A stretch of DNA of 64,000 nt, from assembly GCF_029892565.1 (NCBI RefSeq), contig NZ_JARXVH010000001.1:620001-684000 (forward strand), read 5' to 3'. Of the stretch, positions 40,362-48,458 are shown piece after piece. A model generated the notes under the pieces. The model was given only the letters and a program-made list of their open reading frames with translations, had not been told where the DNA came from and did no database searches. The position numbers were made by a program, and so were the translations under genes. Position 1 is the stretch's first letter, and each line of letters opens with the position of its first letter. Origin of the DNA: Streptomyces pseudovenezuelae. Lineage in GTDB: Bacteria > Actinomycetota > Actinomycetes > Streptomycetales > Streptomycetaceae.

Positions 40362-41567
40362 ATGGCCCGCCTCGCCCAGACCGCCGGTCTGACCGATGTC
40401 CAGCAGGAGATCCTGTCCACCGTCCGCGACTTCGTGGACAAGGAGATCATCCCGGTCGCGACCGAGCTGGAGCACCGTGACGAGTACCCGCAGCAGATCG
40501 TCGACGGGCTCAAGGAGTTGGGCTTGTTCGGTCTGATGATCCCCGAGGAGTACGGGGGTCTTGGCGAGTCGCTCCTCACCTACGCCCTGTGCGTCGAGGA
40601 GATCGCCCGCGGCTGGATGTCGGTGTCCGGCATCATCAACACCCATTTCATCGTGGCCTACATGCTCAAGCAGCACGGCACCCAGGAGCAGCGGGAGCAC
40701 TTCCTGCCGCGCATGGCGGCCGGTGACGTCCGCGGCGCCTTCTCGATGTCGGAGCCGGGTCTCGGCTCGGACGTCTCGGCCATCACCTCCAAGGCGGTCA
40801 AGGACGGCGACGATTACCTCCTGACCGGCCAGAAGATGTGGCTGACGAACGGTGGCACGTCAAATCTGGTTGCCGTACTCGTCCGAAGTGACGAAGGACA
40901 CCCCGAAGGGACCGCGCCCCACAAGTCGATGACGACCTTCCTGGTCGAGAAGGAGCCCGGATTCGGTGAGGTCCGCCCCGGGCTCACCATCCCCGGGAAG
41001 ATCGACAAGATGGGCTACAAGGGCGTCGACACCACCGAGTTGATCATGGATGGCCTGCGCATTCCGGTCGACCGCGTGCTCGGCGGGGCCACCGGCCGAG
41101 GTTTTTACCAAATGATGGACGGCGTCGAGGTCGGCCGCGTCAACGTGGCTGCGCGTGGCTGCGGAGTCGCTCAGCGTGCCTTTGAACTGGGCGTCCGCTA
41201 CGCCCAGCAACGCCACACTTTCGGCAAGCCGATCGCCCAGCACCAGGCCATCCAGTTCAAGCTGGCCGAGATGGCTACCAAGGTCGAGGCCGCCCATGCG
41301 ATGATGGTCAACGCGGCACGCAAAAAGGACTCCGGTGAGCGAAACGACCTTGAGGCTGGGATGGCGAAGTACCTCGCGTCCGAGTACTGCAAGGAGGTCG
41401 TGGAGGACTCCTTCCGGATCCACGGCGGCTACGGCTTCTCCAAGGAGTACGAGATCGAGCGCCTCTACCGCGAGGCCCCGATGCTGCTGATCGGTGAAGG
41501 TACCGCCGAGATCCAGAAAATGATCATCGGTCGCAGGCTGCTCGAAGAGTATCGATTCCAGGGCTAG
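40362..41567 (+). CDS. mcd: Acyl-CoA dehydrogenase, probable methylsuccinyl-CoA dehydrogenase
   Basis: A 401-residue FAD enzyme with FSMSEPGLGSDVSAITSKA (flavin/substrate motif), VNVAARGCGVAQRAFELGVRYAQQRHTFGKPI (second family signature) and the base region MLLIGEGTAEIQKMIIGRRLL with the catalytic Glu. In this operon it should oxidise methylsuccinyl-CoA to mesaconyl-CoA, passing electrons to ETF. It is shorter than the roughly 550-residue Mcd of Rhodobacter, so assignment rests on position. It closes the operon and is followed by a hairpin. Confidence 0.87.
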   Translation: MARLAQTAGLTDVQQEILSTVRDFVDKEIIPVATELEHRDEYPQQIVDGLKELGLFGLMIPEEYGGLGESLLTYALCVEEIARGWMSVSGIINTHFIVAYMLKQHGTQEQREHFLPRMAAGDVRGAFSMSEPGLGSDVSAITSKAVKDGDDYLLTGQKMWLTNGGTSNLVAVLVRSDEGHPEGTAPHKSMTTFLVEKEPGFGEVRPGLTIPGKIDKMGYKGVDTTELIMDGLRIPVDRVLGGATGRGFYQMMDGVEVGRVNVAARGCGVAQRAFELGVRYAQQRHTFGKPIAQHQAIQFKLAEMATKVEAAHAMMVNAARKKDSGERNDLEAGMAKYLASEYCKEVVEDSFRIHGGYGFSKEYEIERLYREAPMLLIGEGTAEIQKMIIGRRLLEEYRFQG

Positions 41568-41577
41568 ATGTCCGGAT

Positions 41578-41614
41578 ACGGGGTGTTTTCTTGGAGAAGA
41601 AGATCACACCCCGT
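41578..41614 (+). terminator. Nested hairpin at the end of the ethylmalonyl-CoA operon
   Basis: ACGGGGTGT (41578-41586) pairs perfectly with ACACCCCGT (41606-41614); inside, TTCTT and AAGAA pair around GGAG. It lies 11 bases after the last operon stop. The remaining interval to 41737 should contain the psd promoter. Confidence 0.5.
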
Positions 41615-41737
41615 CAGCGCCCTTCAGCCGCCGACTCGGCTTCCTGGCTTACCCAGTTGTGGCCGTCGACCGGTACGATCCCGGGAAAGCCGCCGTCCCC
41701 CGTTACAGCGCGGCATCATCCGCTACGAAGGTCATCC

Positions 41738-42394
41738 ATGCCCCACAGCCAAACCTCTGCACCACGCGACAGCCGGGCCGGCGTACGCCTCGCGCGCGGA
41801 GCATCGCCGTGGCTTCTCCCGACCGTCGCCACCGCAGCCCTCAGTCTGGTACGCGCACGCAAGTCCGGCGCCGCCAAGGTCGTCGCCGTGCCCGCCACCG
41901 CGCTCGCGGCGGGCATGCTGTGGTTCTTCCGCGACCCCGAGCGTGAGATCGGCCCGGGCCGGGTCATCTCGCCCGCCGACGGTGTGGTGCAGAGCATCAT
42001 GCCGTGGAAGGACGGTCGCACCCGCGTCGCGATCTTCATGAGCCCGCTCAACGTCCACGTCAACCGCGCGCCGCTCTCCGGCGAGGTGACGTCGGTCGAG
42101 CACATCCCCGGCGGGTTCGTTCCGGCGTTCAACAAGGAGAGCGAGAACAACGAGCGCGTAGTCTGGCATTTCGACACCGAACTCGGCGACATCGAGATGA
42201 TCCAGATCGCCGGCGCGGTGGCCCGCCGCATCGTGCCCTACATCCCGCAGGGGACGAAGGTCGAGCAGGGCGACCGTATCGGTCTGATCCGCTTCGGCTC
42301 GCGTGTAGACATCTACCTGCCCGAGGGCGTGGAGGTGGCGGTCGAGGTCGGTCAGAAGACCGTGGCTGGGGTGACTCGCATTGACCGTGATTGA
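41738..42394 (+). CDS. psd: Phosphatidylserine decarboxylase (short, pyruvoyl type)
   Basis: A 218-residue membrane-associated proenzyme of the short (archaeal/actinobacterial) Psd class. It has one N-terminal hydrophobic segment, FFRDPEREIGPGRVISPADGVVQSI, NVHVNRAPLSGEV and the self-cleavage site in LIRFGSRVDIYLP, where Gly-Ser cleavage makes the pyruvoyl group. It makes phosphatidylethanolamine. GAAGG lies before the ATG at 41738. The following synthase gene begins inside its last 14 bases, so the two sequential steps of the pathway are coupled. Confidence 0.92.
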   Translation: MPHSQTSAPRDSRAGVRLARGASPWLLPTVATAALSLVRARKSGAAKVVAVPATALAAGMLWFFRDPEREIGPGRVISPADGVVQSIMPWKDGRTRVAIFMSPLNVHVNRAPLSGEVTSVEHIPGGFVPAFNKESENNERVVWHFDTELGDIEMIQIAGAVARRIVPYIPQGTKVEQGDRIGLIRFGSRVDIYLPEGVEVAVEVGQKTVAGVTRIDRD

Positions 42395-43235
42395 TCCTGA
42401 GACGCAGGCGGGCTGGGTTCCCGAGGCCGACGAGGTGGACGACGAGGAGGAGATGCCCCTCTCTCTCCGCCTCTCGATAGCGGACACCCTCACCCTCGGC
42501 AACGCCACGTGCGGCTTCATGGCGGTGTACTTCACCACCACCGGCATCCTGATCCCGCACCTCACCGACAGCCAGGAATCGGGCATGGCGCGCAACAGCG
42601 CGGCCACCGCGGTGATCCTGATGCTGTGCGCGGCGGTGTTCGACCTGTTCGACGGCCTGGTCGCGCGGAAGCTGCGGTCCTCCCCCATGGGCGCCGAGCT
42701 GGACAACCTCTCCGACCTGATCAGCTTCGGCCTGGCCCCGGCGTACTTCGTCCTGGTCTACGGCATGGTCGCTGACGACGCGTACCAGAAGGTGGCGGCG
42801 GTCGGTGCCGTCGTGGTGCTCCTGGCGGTGGTGCTACGCCTGGCGCGTTTCTCGTGCGTGACAGTGCCGAACGGCATGTTCCAGGGCATGCCATCCCCGT
42901 TCGGTGCGCTGACGGTCGTCTCGATCGTGCTCCTGGAGCTGCCCTTCGTGGCAACGCTCCTGGCCATCCTCGGCACCGCCTGGCTGATGGTGAGCCGGGT
43001 CGAGTACCCCAAGCCGCGCGGCCGCCTCGCCGTGGCGATGCTGGCCTGGATCGTCGTGTCCATGGGCCTCCTGGCCGCCTGGGCCTTCGACGCCCCCAGC
43101 GGCCAGCTCCTGCTCCAGACGGGCTGCGCCCTGCAGCTGGTCATGGGCGCGGTCATCCCGCTGTTCGCCACGGCCCGCCGGGTGAACAACTTCCGCGGCA
43201 ACCGTCGCGAGGCGCGGGCGGCACAGCTGCCGTAG
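42381..43235 (+). CDS. pssA: CDP-diacylglycerol-serine O-phosphatidyltransferase
   Basis: A 284-residue multi-pass membrane enzyme making phosphatidylserine, the substrate of Psd. The CDP-alcohol phosphotransferase motif D-G-x2-A-R-x8-G-x3-D-x3-D is present in FDLFDGLVARKLRSSPMGAELDNLSDLISFG. About seven hydrophobic segments follow an acidic N-terminal tail (EADEVDDEEEM). The start is TTG 42381 or GTG 42387, both overlapping the psd stop. A strong terminator follows at 43257. Confidence 0.92.
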   Translation: MTVIDPETQAGWVPEADEVDDEEEMPLSLRLSIADTLTLGNATCGFMAVYFTTTGILIPHLTDSQESGMARNSAATAVILMLCAAVFDLFDGLVARKLRSSPMGAELDNLSDLISFGLAPAYFVLVYGMVADDAYQKVAAVGAVVVLLAVVLRLARFSCVTVPNGMFQGMPSPFGALTVVSIVLLELPFVATLLAILGTAWLMVSRVEYPKPRGRLAVAMLAWIVVSMGLLAAWAFDAPSGQLLLQTGCALQLVMGAVIPLFATARRVNNFRGNRREARAAQLP

Positions 43236-43256
43236 GACGTCTGATCCGTGACGCTC

Positions 43257-43294
43257 GCGAGGGGCCCGAACCGATTCCGGTTCGGGCCCCTCGC
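43257..43294. terminator. Very strong hairpin terminator after pssA
   Basis: A perfect 17-base stem (43257-43273 with 43278-43294) around the loop ATTC. It lies 21 bases after pssA and 57 bases beyond the end of the facing substrate-binding protein gene, so it may stop both. Confidence 0.8.
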
Positions 43295-43312
43295 TCGTTT
43301 CGGTCTCTTGGC

Positions 43313-43346
43313 CGCTTCGGGCTCTCGGTCGCTTCGGGCTCTCGGT
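43313..43346. repeat. 17-base perfect tandem repeat next to the livK stop
   Basis: CGCTTCGGGCTCTCGGT occurs at 43313-43329 and immediately again at 43330-43346, with a degenerate copy just before (from 43297). The second copy ends 4 bases from the stop codon of the leftward substrate-binding protein gene (43351-43353). Confidence 0.7.
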
Positions 43347-43350
43347 CGTC

Positions 43351-44616
43351 TCAGGCCTTCGGTGTGTACGCCTCGGCCTCCTCGGACGCGCCTGCCTCCC
43401 GTACGACCTTCATGCCGCCCGTGGCGCTCTTGTCCGGCTGGAGGATCACGCTCTCGTGGGAGGACGGGGCGGCGGGGTCGGTGAAGTCCTGGACGGTGCC
43501 GAAGCCGGAGTCGAAGGAGTCGAGCGTCAGCAGGGCCTTGTCGACGCCCTCGCGGGTGAGGTCCTTGCTCGCGCAGGCCTTCTTGAGGGCCTCGCCGAAG
43601 GCCGAGACCGCGGTCCAGCCGGCGACGATGCCGTTGTCGAGGGAGTCCTTCGGATAGGCCGCCCTGTAGTCGGCGACGAGCTTCTTCGCCTGTGGGGTGT
43701 CCGCGCCGATCGGCAGTGAGGGCGAGGCCACCCAGTAGTTCTTCATCAGGGCCGGACCCGCCTGGGTGGCGAGGAGTTGGGGCGCGAAGGCGGAGTTGTT
43801 GCCGATGACCGGCACGTCGAAGCCGCTCGCCGCCGCGACGCCGACGAGCGAGGCCGCCTGACGAGGCCCCGCGCTGACGACGATCGCCTTGACGCCTGCC
43901 TTCTTGAGGGCGGTGACCTGGGCGGTCATGTCGTTGTCGGTCGGCTTGATCTTCTGCTCGACGACGGACAGACCCGCCTTGCCCGCCATGTACTTGGAGC
44001 CGACCAGGGCGCTCTCGCCGTAGTCGCCCTCGAAGTAGACGTGCCCGATCTTGTCGCCCTTCTTGATCCCCTTCTCCTTGATCAGGAAGTCGACGGCGTT
44101 GATCGTCTCGATGTCGTACGTCGATCCGATGACCCGGATGTACGGGCTGCCCAGGAGCGCCGCCGACCACGCCTGCGGCAGCACCAGCCCCTTGTCCTGG
44201 CCGTCGATGCGCTGCTTGACCGCCGCGACGAACGGCGAGCCGATGAACTGCGCGAAGCCCAGCACCTTCGGCGCCAGTTCGGTGTAGCCGGAGACGGCCT
44301 TCTGCGGGTCGTAGCCGTGGTCGCGGACCGTGAGGGCCACCTTGTAGCCGCAGACGCCGCCGGCCGCGTTCAGCTGCTTCACGTACAGCTGCTGGGCCTG
44401 GGTGACGCTCTTGCCGAGGGTCGCGTAGACGCCGGTCATGTCGGTGAGCGCGCCCAGCGTGATCGTCTTCCCGGAGATCCCCTGGCCGGTCTTGATCCCA
44501 CCCGCGCCCGCCTTGTCGCCGTCCTCGCTGTCCTTGGCCTTGGAGCTGCATCCGGCCAGCACGAGCAGTGCCGCGAGGGCACCGGCCGCGGCTCTGGCCC
44601 CGTACGTCCTGTTCAT
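43351..44616 (-). CDS. livK: Branched-chain amino acid-type ABC transporter substrate-binding lipoprotein
   Basis: A 421-residue periplasmic-type binding protein (Peripla_BP_6). The N terminus MNRTYGARAAAGALAALLVLAGCSS is a lipoprotein signal with lipobox LAGC. The mature domain begins ITLGALTDMTGVYATLGKSV, typical of Leu/Ile/Val-binding proteins, though relatives bind amides, urea or aromatic compounds. It captures the ligand outside the membrane and is the last gene of the leftward liv operon; its ATG overlaps the livM stop. Substrate is uncertain. Confidence 0.9.
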   Translation of the reverse strand: MNRTYGARAAAGALAALLVLAGCSSKAKDSEDGDKAGAGGIKTGQGISGKTITLGALTDMTGVYATLGKSVTQAQQLYVKQLNAAGGVCGYKVALTVRDHGYDPQKAVSGYTELAPKVLGFAQFIGSPFVAAVKQRIDGQDKGLVLPQAWSAALLGSPYIRVIGSTYDIETINAVDFLIKEKGIKKGDKIGHVYFEGDYGESALVGSKYMAGKAGLSVVEQKIKPTDNDMTAQVTALKKAGVKAIVVSAGPRQAASLVGVAAASGFDVPVIGNNSAFAPQLLATQAGPALMKNYWVASPSLPIGADTPQAKKLVADYRAAYPKDSLDNGIVAGWTAVSAFGEALKKACASKDLTREGVDKALLTLDSFDSGFGTVQDFTDPAAPSSHESVILQPDKSATGGMKVVREAGASEEAEAYTPKA

Positions 44617-45695
44617 CGTTCCTCCCCTGGATCGGTTCTGACGCGACGCCGGGCGGCCGTGCTGACCAGGCCGCCGGGCAGGAACAGCACCACCAGCACG
44701 ACGGCGGCGCCGTAGAGGTACCGGGACGCCTCGCCCGGTGCGATCCCGCCCGTGCCGGGGGCGGAGACCAGCGGCAGCGCATCGCTGTAGCGGGTCAGCA
44801 GCTGCGGCAGCAGGGAGACGAACACGGCCCCGGCCACCGCGCCGGAGACCGAGCCGAGCCCGCCGATGACGATCATGGCGAGGTACTCCAGGGACAGCGT
44901 GATGCCGAAGTAGTCGGGCACCGTCCGCTGGAAGATCAGCGCGAGCAGGACGCCCGCGAGGCCCGCGTACATCGACGACAGCACGAAGACGGCGGCGCGG
45001 TGGCGGGCGACGGGCACACCGAGGACGCCGGCGGCGACGCTGTGGTCGCGGATCGCGTTCATGGCCCGGCCCGGACGCCCGCGCAGCACTCCGCGGGCGA
45101 ACAGCGCGCCGGCGAGCAGCAGGACCAGGCCCGCGTACCAGAGCTTCTCGGCGGACCCGAACGGCACGGCGGCGACGAGGAGTTCACGGTCGTCGAAGGT
45201 CAGGCCGAACAGGCTCAGGGGCGGTACGTCACGCCCGTTCGCCCCGCCGGTCAGGTCATGGGCGTTGAACATCACGTGCTGGCCGATGAAGACGAGGGCG
45301 AGGGTGGCGATCCCCAGGTACGCGCCGCCGAGCCGGCCGGAGATGGGGCTGAACAGCCCGCCCGCGACCCCCGCGACCAGCACCGCGAGCACGGCCGCGA
45401 GCCAGGTCGGCAGTCCGAGCCCGGTCAGCCCGTCACCACCGTCCGCCGCGAACACGCAGTAGCCGTAGGCACCGACGGCGAGGAAGAAGGCGTGCCCCAT
45501 GGAGAGTTGGCCGGTCGCGCCGGTGAGCAGGTTGATCCCGATCGCCCCGATGGCGGCGGCCATCGCGAAGAGGCCGGCCTGGAGCCAGAACCGGTCCAGG
45601 TAGAAGGGGAAGGCCAGGAGGAGGACGGCTGCCGCGGCCCAGACGTATCCGCGTGACCGGATCACCCGCAACGGCTTGACCAGGACCTCAGACAC
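44613..45695 (-). CDS. livM: Branched-chain amino acid-type ABC transporter permease (LivM)
   Basis: A 360-residue inner-membrane permease with about ten hydrophobic segments. The LivM-type loop GLNLLTGATGQLS appears as GINLLTGATGQLSMGHAFFLAVGAYG, and the EAA-like cytoplasmic loop as GRAMNAIRDHSVAAGVLGV. It pairs with LivH to form the channel. It overlaps livH by 8 bases and livK by 4. Confidence 0.9.
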   Translation of the reverse strand: MSEVLVKPLRVIRSRGYVWAAAAVLLLAFPFYLDRFWLQAGLFAMAAAIGAIGINLLTGATGQLSMGHAFFLAVGAYGYCVFAADGGDGLTGLGLPTWLAAVLAVLVAGVAGGLFSPISGRLGGAYLGIATLALVFIGQHVMFNAHDLTGGANGRDVPPLSLFGLTFDDRELLVAAVPFGSAEKLWYAGLVLLLAGALFARGVLRGRPGRAMNAIRDHSVAAGVLGVPVARHRAAVFVLSSMYAGLAGVLLALIFQRTVPDYFGITLSLEYLAMIVIGGLGSVSGAVAGAVFVSLLPQLLTRYSDALPLVSAPGTGGIAPGEASRYLYGAAVVLVVLFLPGGLVSTAARRRVRTDPGEER

Positions 45696-46578
45696 GCGCC
45701 AGCTCCTTCGTGCCGAACAGTCCCGCGGGTCGGATGAGCAGGATCGCGACCATGACGAGGTAGGGGGCGAGGTCGCCCAGGCCGCGGCCCAGGAAGGTCA
45801 GGTCGCTCTGGTAGCCGGTGGCCAGGGACTCCGTGATGCCGACCAGCAGGCCGCCCACGAGCGCTCCCGTCGTGGAGTCGAGGCCGCCGAGGATCGCCGC
45901 CGGGAACGCCTTGAGCGCGGCCAGTGAGGTGGCCCGTTCCAGGCCCGGGGTCGGGAAGACGGTGAGGAAGAGCGCGGCCACGGCGGCCAGGCCCCCGGCC
46001 ACGGCCCAGGCGCCCAGCGAGACCCGTCCGAGCCGTACACCCATCAGCGCCGCGGTCTCCCCGCTCTCGGCCGCCGCCCGCATCGCCACGCCCCACGAGG
46101 TGTACCGGAAGGCGAGCAGGAACGCGGTGATGAGCAGCGCGGCGGCCACGAACGCGGCGATCCGCGTGTGCGCGATGGAGACCGGCCCGATCTTGAGCAC
46201 GGCGTCGCCCCACGGGTCGCCCAGCGGGATGACGTCGGTGCCGATACGGCGGGTCAGCTCGGTGGTGAGCAGGATGTCGACGCCGATGGTGACGATGGCG
46301 AGGACGCTGTGGTCGTTGCCCCGGTAGCGCCGTATCACCAGGAACTCCACGGCTGCGCCGACCAGCGCGGCCCCCGCGATCCCGGCCAGCAGCGCGGGCC
46401 AGAAGCCGATGTCGTCGTGCAGGGTCGCGGTGATGTAGCCGCCCGCGAGCAGCAGCGAGGCATGGGCGAAGTTGACGACCTCGGTGGCCCGGAAGACGAC
46501 CACGAAGCCGAGCGCGATGAGTGCGTAGACGGAGCCCAACGAGACGCCGTTGAGCAGGACTTCGGCGAAGGTGCTCAT
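45688..46578 (-). CDS. livH: Branched-chain amino acid-type ABC transporter permease (LivH)
   Basis: A 296-residue permease opening MSTFAEVLLNGVSLGSVYALIALGFVVVF, the usual LivH start, with NFAHASLLLAGGYI and the cytoplasmic loop GVAMRAAAESGETAALMGV. The ATG at 46578 overlaps the livG stop (ATGA). It forms the channel with LivM. Confidence 0.9.
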   Translation of the reverse strand: MSTFAEVLLNGVSLGSVYALIALGFVVVFRATEVVNFAHASLLLAGGYITATLHDDIGFWPALLAGIAGAALVGAAVEFLVIRRYRGNDHSVLAIVTIGVDILLTTELTRRIGTDVIPLGDPWGDAVLKIGPVSIAHTRIAAFVAAALLITAFLLAFRYTSWGVAMRAAAESGETAALMGVRLGRVSLGAWAVAGGLAAVAALFLTVFPTPGLERATSLAALKAFPAAILGGLDSTTGALVGGLLVGITESLATGYQSDLTFLGRGLGDLAPYLVMVAILLIRPAGLFGTKELARV

Positions 46579-47459
46579 GCTCCGGCCCCCAGGTAGGCGC
46601 GTACGACGGCCGGGTCGTTCTGTACGTCGGCGGGGGCGCCGTCCGCGATCAGGCGCCCGAAGTCCAGTACGGTCACCGCGTCCGCGAGCCGCATCACCAC
46701 CCCCATGTCGTGTTCCACCAGCACGATCGAGATGCCGAGTCCGTCCCGAACGCCCGCGATGACGGCGGCTGTTCGGCGCCGTTCGTCGGCGGTCATGCCC
46801 GCGACCGGCTCGTCCAGGAGCAGCAGGCGCGGTTCCATGCACAGCGCGCGGGCGAGTTCGGCGAGCTTCTGCTGTCCGTACGGGAGCGAACCCGCCGGGC
46901 GGTCGAGGCAGTCGGCGATCCCGACGAACTCCGCGATCTCCCGGACGCGTTCGCGATGCAGCCGCTCCTCGCGGGCCGCCGAGGGCAGACCGAGTCCCGC
47001 CGCCAGGAAGCCCGTTCGGGTCAGCCGGTACCGGCCGAGGAGCAGACAGTTCTCGACGGAGGCGCGGGGCGGCAGCGCGAGGTTCTGGAAGATGCGGGCG
47101 ACGCCGAGGCCGGCGATGCGGTGCGCGGGCATGCCGGTCAGCTCGTGCGCGCCGAAGCGGACGCTGCCGGCGGTGGCCCGGTAGACCCCGGACAACACGT
47201 TGAAACAGGTCGACTTGCCCGCGCCGTTGGGCCCGATGAGCGCGTGCACGGTGCCGGGGCGGACCGTGAAGCCGACGTCGTCCAGGGCGGTGAGCCCGGC
47301 GAACCGGACGGTCAGACCGCGGACTTCGAGCGGGTCGGTCGGGGGCACATCGAGCGGGTCCGGCGAGGGCTGTTCGAGCGAGTCCGGCCCGGGTGCTTCA
47401 CGCGGGTCCGGCTGCGGCCCTTCGGCCGGGTCCGGCCGCGGCGCGTCTCGCGGTTCCAT
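46575..47459 (-). CDS. livG: Branched-chain amino acid-type ABC transporter ATP-binding protein (LivG) with octapeptide-repeat extension
   Basis: A 294-residue ATPase with Walker A LIGPNGAGKST, signature region LPYGQQKLAELARAL, Walker B LLLLDEPVAGM and the H-loop LVEHDM. The domain proper begins near residue 43 (PLEVRGLTVRF). Before it lies a Pro/Asp-rich extension of five octapeptides of the form P-x-P-D-P-x-E-x (residues 7-46), encoded by a 24-base tandem repeat, which ordinary LivG proteins lack. The ATG at 47459 lies 8 bases after the livF stop; an upstream GTG at 47480 would overlap livF. Confidence 0.9.
   Translation of the reverse strand: MEPRDAPRPDPAEGPQPDPREAPGPDSLEQPSPDPLDVPPTDPLEVRGLTVRFAGLTALDDVGFTVRPGTVHALIGPNGAGKSTCFNVLSGVYRATAGSVRFGAHELTGMPAHRIAGLGVARIFQNLALPPRASVENCLLLGRYRLTRTGFLAAGLGLPSAAREERLHRERVREIAEFVGIADCLDRPAGSLPYGQQKLAELARALCMEPRLLLLDEPVAGMTADERRRTAAVIAGVRDGLGISIVLVEHDMGVVMRLADAVTVLDFGRLIADGAPADVQNDPAVVRAYLGAGA
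47356..47436 (-). repeat. 24-base-period coding repeat in livG
   Basis: The core GGGTCCGGC (GAGTCCGGC in one copy) occurs at 47356, 47380, 47404 and 47428, exactly 24 bases apart, with diverged sequence between. It encodes the octapeptide extension of LivG. Confidence 0.75.
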
Positions 47460-47467
47460 CCGGCGCC

Positions 47468-48280
47468 TCACCCCCGCCACCGGGTCAGCGTCCGCCGTAC
47501 GCCACCCGCCCGTTCGGCATCCGCGTCGGCCTCGGCGACCGCGTCCTCGTCGACCACGCCCAGGTACCGTCGGCGCACCTCGTCGGAGGCGGCGAGTTCA
47601 TCGGCGGGTCCGGACAGCGTGACCTCGCCGACTTCGAGGACGTATGCGCGCGTGGCGAGCCGCAGGGCGAGTGCCGCGTTCTGTTCGACGAGGAGGACCG
47701 AGGTGCCCTGGGCGTTGATCTCGCGGACGGTGTCGGCGATGCGCTGGGCCATGAGCGGGGCGAGGCCGAGGGAGGGCTCGTCGAGGAGCAGCACCTTCGG
47801 GGCCGCCATCAGGGCGCGGGCGACGGCGAGCATCTGCTGTTCGCCGCCGGAGAGCAGGCCGGCGCGCTGCCCCGAGCGTTCGGCGAGGACGGGGAACAGT
47901 TCGTGGACGCGGGCGAGGGCGGCGGCCCGGCCCGAGCGGGCGGCGCCGAGGGCACCCGCGCGCAGGTTGTCGGCGACCGTCATCCGCGCGAACACCCGTC
48001 TCCCTTCCGGAACTTGGGACACTCCCGCGGCGACCACCCGGTCCGGTGCGAGTCCGTCGAGACGGCGGTCGCCCAGGCTCACGCTGCCCTCGGTGATCGC
48101 GCCGCCGTGGAAGGACAGCGTCCGGCTGACCGCCCTGAGCAGCGTGGACTTGCCCGCGCCGTTGCTGCCGAGCACGGTCACCACCGCCCCCTCGGGCACT
48201 TCGAGGGACACCCGGCGCACTGCCCGTACGGGTCCGTATCCGACCGACAGATCGCGTACGACCAGTCCGGATCCGCCCAT
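47468..48280 (-). CDS. livF: Branched-chain amino acid-type ABC transporter ATP-binding protein (LivF)
   Basis: A 270-residue ATPase with Walker A VLGSNGAGKST, Q-loop QVPEGRRVF, signature LLSGGEQQMLAVARAL, Walker B VLLLDEPSLGL and H-region LVEQNAALAL. It ends in an acidic tail (DEDAVAEADADAE). The ATG at 48280 has AGGGGG upstream. It is the first gene of the liv operon and is divergent from the PucR regulator, with a perfect palindrome in the 178-base interval. Confidence 0.9.
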   Translation of the reverse strand: MGGSGLVVRDLSVGYGPVRAVRRVSLEVPEGAVVTVLGSNGAGKSTLLRAVSRTLSFHGGAITEGSVSLGDRRLDGLAPDRVVAAGVSQVPEGRRVFARMTVADNLRAGALGAARSGRAAALARVHELFPVLAERSGQRAGLLSGGEQQMLAVARALMAAPKVLLLDEPSLGLAPLMAQRIADTVREINAQGTSVLLVEQNAALALRLATRAYVLEVGEVTLSGPADELAASDEVRRRYLGVVDEDAVAEADADAERAGGVRRTLTRWRG

Positions 48281-48385
48281 GAACACCCCCTGTTCGACTT
48301 GGTGTGGCGCTCACCCCAGCACCGGAGGGGCCGCCCGTCCACGGCCCGTGGCGGAATCGCTGCGGGTGCCCAGCGGGTCGGGCCG

Positions 48386-48409
48386 GGTGTTGTGCACGCG
48401 CACAACACC
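48386..48409. promoter_or_regulatory. Perfect palindromic operator between the liv operon and pucR
   Basis: GGTGTTGTGC (48386-48395) and GCACAACACC (48400-48409) are exact reverse complements around ACGC. The site is 49 bases before the PucR start and 105 bases before livF, and is the best candidate for PucR-family control of both. Confidence 0.6.
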
Positions 48410-48458
48410 GCGTGTCAGGGGCCTGTGCGGGACCGTCCCGCGATGGCATCCTCCGGCC

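Noticed and set aside
43297..43346. CRISPR-like direct repeats near livK
   Set aside because: Units are 17 bases, adjacent without spacers, and there are no cas genes.
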